In this document: positions 12,061 to 14,152 of the stretch, piece by piece | How positions within the stretch are numbered: position 1 is the first letter of the stretch | Layout of the letters: each line of letters opens with the position of its first letter | Assembly: GCA_964553915.1 (NCBI GenBank) | Contig: CAZKMM010000070.1 | Location: forward strand, 1-14,152 | Direction of reading: 5' to 3' | DNA: 14,152 bases | From: CAZKMM01 sp964553915 | GTDB lineage: Bacteria; RBG-13-61-14; DRUE01 | Made by a program: the position numbers and the translations under genes | The notes under the pieces: model-generated | The model's database searches: none | The model's input: only the letters and a program-made list of their open reading frames with translations | Told to the model about the DNA's origin: nothing

Positions 12061-13208
12061 TAAAAAAGTCCCGCTTGATTTCAATTTTTTTAGAGCTGGC
12101 ACAAATCCCCGGCTTGAGCAGAAAGGAAAAAAAGATTGCCCGAAGGGTTGCCCAAAAACTTCGTCAACTGGGGGCGAAGGTAAAATTTGACCGGGCTCTT
12201 GCCCGGAGAGGAGAGGTGGGAAATCTTATTGCTTATTTCCCTGGCACCTCCAATCAGCCACCTCTTCTTTTAAATGCTCATCTGGATACCGTGGGACCAG
12301 TAGGAGAATTCTCTTACCGCCGGGAAGGAAATTATTTAAAAAGCCAGGGCAGGAGCATTCTGGGAGCAGATGACCGAGCCGGGGTGGCGGTAATTTTAGA
12401 GGTGCTTGAGCATCTTAAAGAATCAAAAAAGCCTCATCCACCGCTGGAAGTTGTTTTTACTGTGGCAGAAGAGATCGGCTTAGTCGGCGCCAAAGAGCTG
12501 GACTATTCTCTAATTCAGGCAAAATGCGGGATAGTGCTGGATTCAGACCATCCCTGCCAGTTAGTGATTGGAGCGCCAGAAGCCTATCGGCTGATTTTTA
12601 AAATTCACGGAAAATCTGCGCATGCCGGGGTAAGCCCGGAAAAAGGCATCAATGCTATTCAAATCGCCAGCCGGGCCATCTCCCGGCTCAAGCTGGGAAG
12701 AATAGACCCGGAGACCACTGCCAATATCGGAATCATTAAGGGTGGAACCGCAACCAATATCATCCCGGACTATGTTGAGGTTAGGGGCGAGGTAAGAAGT
12801 CATAACCGGAATAAATTAAAAAGGCAAATAGAAAAAATCCGAGGGGCTTTTTATAAAGCAGTGGAGGAAGCTAAAAGACCGGGAAAAGAATTTGCCCATC
12901 TTCCCAGGCTGGAAGAAGAAATCCTGTTTGATTATCCTCTAATGAGGTTAAGTGAAGAGAGCTTTTTAATCCAGCTTTTCAAAAAAGCCGGGGAAAAACT
13001 GGGAGAGAAAATTATCACCAAAATTGGCAGTGGCGGAAGCGATGCCAATATTTTTAACCAGCACGGAATTGAGACTTTAATTATGGGCTGTGGGATGGAG
13101 CAGGTGCATACGGTCCAGGAGCAATTAAACCTTGACTGGTTTTATCTTTCCGCCCGGCTTCTCGCAAAAGTGATTGAACTTTATTCGTCTGAACAGGAAA
13201 ATGGCTGA
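12057..13208 (+). CDS. PepT-like M20-family metallopeptidase
   Basis: A 383-residue di-zinc peptidase of family M20, closest to the PepT/PepT-like tripeptidase branch. Visible active-site elements are AHLDTV (His75, Asp77), GADDRAG (bridging Asp105), the catalytic pair EE at 138-139 in VFTVAEEIGLVGA, Asp162 in LDSDHP and the last metal ligand His351 in MEQVHT. The dimerisation insert contains HGKSAHAGVSPEKGINAI (184-201) and GGTATNIIPDYVEVRGEVRSH. All ligands are present, so it should be active, probably cytoplasmic (no signal peptide), cutting small peptides or related amide bonds. It overlaps the zinc-ribbon gene by 4 bases and the radical SAM gene by 8 bases. The exact substrate cannot be told; M42 glutamyl peptidases are a distant alternative. 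Confidence 0.9.
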   Translation: MIKKSRLISIFLELAQIPGLSRKEKKIARRVAQKLRQLGAKVKFDRALARRGEVGNLIAYFPGTSNQPPLLLNAHLDTVGPVGEFSYRREGNYLKSQGRSILGADDRAGVAVILEVLEHLKESKKPHPPLEVVFTVAEEIGLVGAKELDYSLIQAKCGIVLDSDHPCQLVIGAPEAYRLIFKIHGKSAHAGVSPEKGINAIQIASRAISRLKLGRIDPETTANIGIIKGGTATNIIPDYVEVRGEVRSHNRNKLKRQIEKIRGAFYKAVEEAKRPGKEFAHLPRLEEEILFDYPLMRLSEESFLIQLFKKAGEKLGEKIITKIGSGGSDANIFNQHGIETLIMGCGMEQVHTVQEQLNLDWFYLSARLLAKVIELYSSEQENG

Positions 13209-14152
13209 CCCCCCGCCAGACCTTCTCCAGCGAGGTTTTGAGCAGGGTCCAATTCGTCCGCCCAGTGAAGCTTATAGCCTGCTGGTGCGGGTGACCAGGA
13301 ACTGTCCCTGGAACAAATGCCGGTTCTGTCCGGTTTACAAGGGAGAAAAATTCTCCCGAAGAGAGCCTGAGGAGATTATCTTGGATATAGATGCAATGGG
13401 TGCCTGGTATGATGAGCTTAAAGCCCGAAGCTGGAAGTTGGGATTAGGAGGAAGGCTGGACCCAAATGCTCTTCAGCTCATTTATCAGCAGGACCCGCAT
13501 AATCCTTATTTATATTCTCTGATTCTTTTCCAGCTTGGGGGAGGCAAAACCGCTTTTCTGCAGGATGCGGATAGCGTGATTATTCGCACGGAAAAACTGG
13601 TTAAGATTCTCAGACATCTCCGCCAGCGTTTCCCGAGCATTGAGCGAATTACCAGCTATTCCCGCACCCGCACCATTGCCCGAAAGCCTCTGGAAGAATT
13701 AAAAGCTATCAGGCAAGCCGGGCTGGACCGGCTTCATCTTGGTCTGGAGAGCGGCTCAGACCGGGTTCTGGAATGGATGCAAAAAGGAGCCACTCAAAAG
13801 GAGGAAATAGAAGCTGGGCAAAAAATCAAAGAAGCCGGATTTGAGCTGAGCGAATATGTAATGCCCGGACTGGGAGGAAAAGAGCTTTCCCACCAGCATG
13901 CTCTGGAAACCGCAAGGGCTTTGAACCAGATTAATCCGGATTTTATCCGGCTTCGCTCCCTGGGAATTCCTCCCACTGCTCCGCTATATCAGATGTATAA
14001 ATCCGGGGAATTTCAGCCTCTGTATGACGTTGAGGTGGTGGGGGAAATTAAACTTTTGATTGAAAATCTGGAAGGAATTACCAGCTATCTGGTTTCAGAC
14101 CATATCCTTAATCTCCTTGGGGAGCTGGAGGGAAAATTTCCAGAAGATAAAG
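13201..14152 (+). CDS. Radical SAM protein with CX4CX2C cluster motif (3' partial)
   Basis: The frame starting at ATG 13201 is open for 317 codons to the right edge. The start overlaps the peptidase stop (ATGGCTGA) and has AGGAAA just upstream. Near the N-terminus RNCPWNKCRFCPVYKG gives cysteines C35, C40 and C43, spaced CX4CX2C instead of the usual CX3CX2C. Further marks of the Elp3/MiaB-like radical SAM fold are FLQDADSVI (about 120-128), SYSRTRTI, and GLESGSDRVLEWMQKGAT. After these, LGGKELSHQHALETARALNQ is typical of B12-independent radical SAM proteins of COG1032 type. It would cleave SAM at a [4Fe-4S] cluster to make a 5'-deoxyadenosyl radical; substrate unknown. The C-terminus lies outside the window. 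Confidence 0.87.
   Translation, partial: MADPPPDLLQRGFEQGPIRPPSEAYSLLVRVTRNCPWNKCRFCPVYKGEKFSRREPEEIILDIDAMGAWYDELKARSWKLGLGGRLDPNALQLIYQQDPHNPYLYSLILFQLGGGKTAFLQDADSVIIRTEKLVKILRHLRQRFPSIERITSYSRTRTIARKPLEELKAIRQAGLDRLHLGLESGSDRVLEWMQKGATQKEEIEAGQKIKEAGFELSEYVMPGLGGKELSHQHALETARALNQINPDFIRLRSLGIPPTAPLYQMYKSGEFQPLYDVEVVGEIKLLIENLEGITSYLVSDHILNLLGELEGKFPEDK

Noticed and set aside
1..14152. tRNA or rRNA genes, CRISPR arrays, insertion sequences
   Set aside because: No cloverleaf-like or rRNA-like stretch, no regularly spaced repeats and no transposase were seen; genes fill almost the entire window.

Overview
The window looks like chromosomal DNA of a Gram-negative bacterium. It has Shine-Dalgarno sites, sigma70-type promoters, ScpA/ScpB, Sec signal peptides and a protein ending in an outer-membrane barrel-like C-terminus. 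A TrpRS with an Fe-S type cysteine pattern, a nickel/cobalt ECF transporter and a radical SAM protein would suit an anaerobic, perhaps thermophilic, uncultivated lineage, but I cannot name a phylum from the sequence alone. Coding density is very high: genes usually overlap by 4-20 bases or are separated by a few bases. The longest gap is about 140 bases.

Layout. (1) 2-808: 3' end of a secreted protein with a C-terminal IPT/TIG domain, then a TrmN6-like methyltransferase (812-1552). (2) 1643-5545: a six-gene plus-strand operon: putative outer-membrane barrel, DUF4198/NikK-like periplasmic protein, NikL-like anchored protein, NikM/CbiM, NikQ/CbiQ and NikO/CbiO. A good promoter and a NikR-like operator stand just upstream. 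(3) 5526-9613, minus strand: trpS, scpA, scpB, a secreted GH10-type glycoside hydrolase and a small MTH1187/DUF77 thiamine-binding-type protein, all tightly packed. The last gene overlaps nikO tail to tail. (4) 9614-9752: divergent control region. (5) 9753-11685, plus strand: the N-terminal remnant of a secreted glycoside hydrolase, carrying a palindromic 'HPEPVEG' repeat in frame, followed by an intact secreted type-B carboxylesterase. (6) 11752-14152, plus strand: zinc-ribbon protein, PepT-like M20 peptidase and a radical SAM protein that runs off the window, joined by 4- and 8-base overlaps.

How the genes may work together. The nickel/cobalt operon reads as a complete import route: an outer-membrane protein, two extracytoplasmic metal-handling proteins, the substrate-binding membrane component, the coupling protein and the ATPase. 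All three exported proteins have predicted mature N-termini starting with His (HH, HEH, HG), and NikM starts Met-His. This suggests a chain of N-terminal histidine chelates and is the most interesting observation here. The GH10 enzyme, the truncated hydrolase and the esterase suggest plant-type polysaccharide breakdown, although the GH10 gene sits inside a housekeeping operon.
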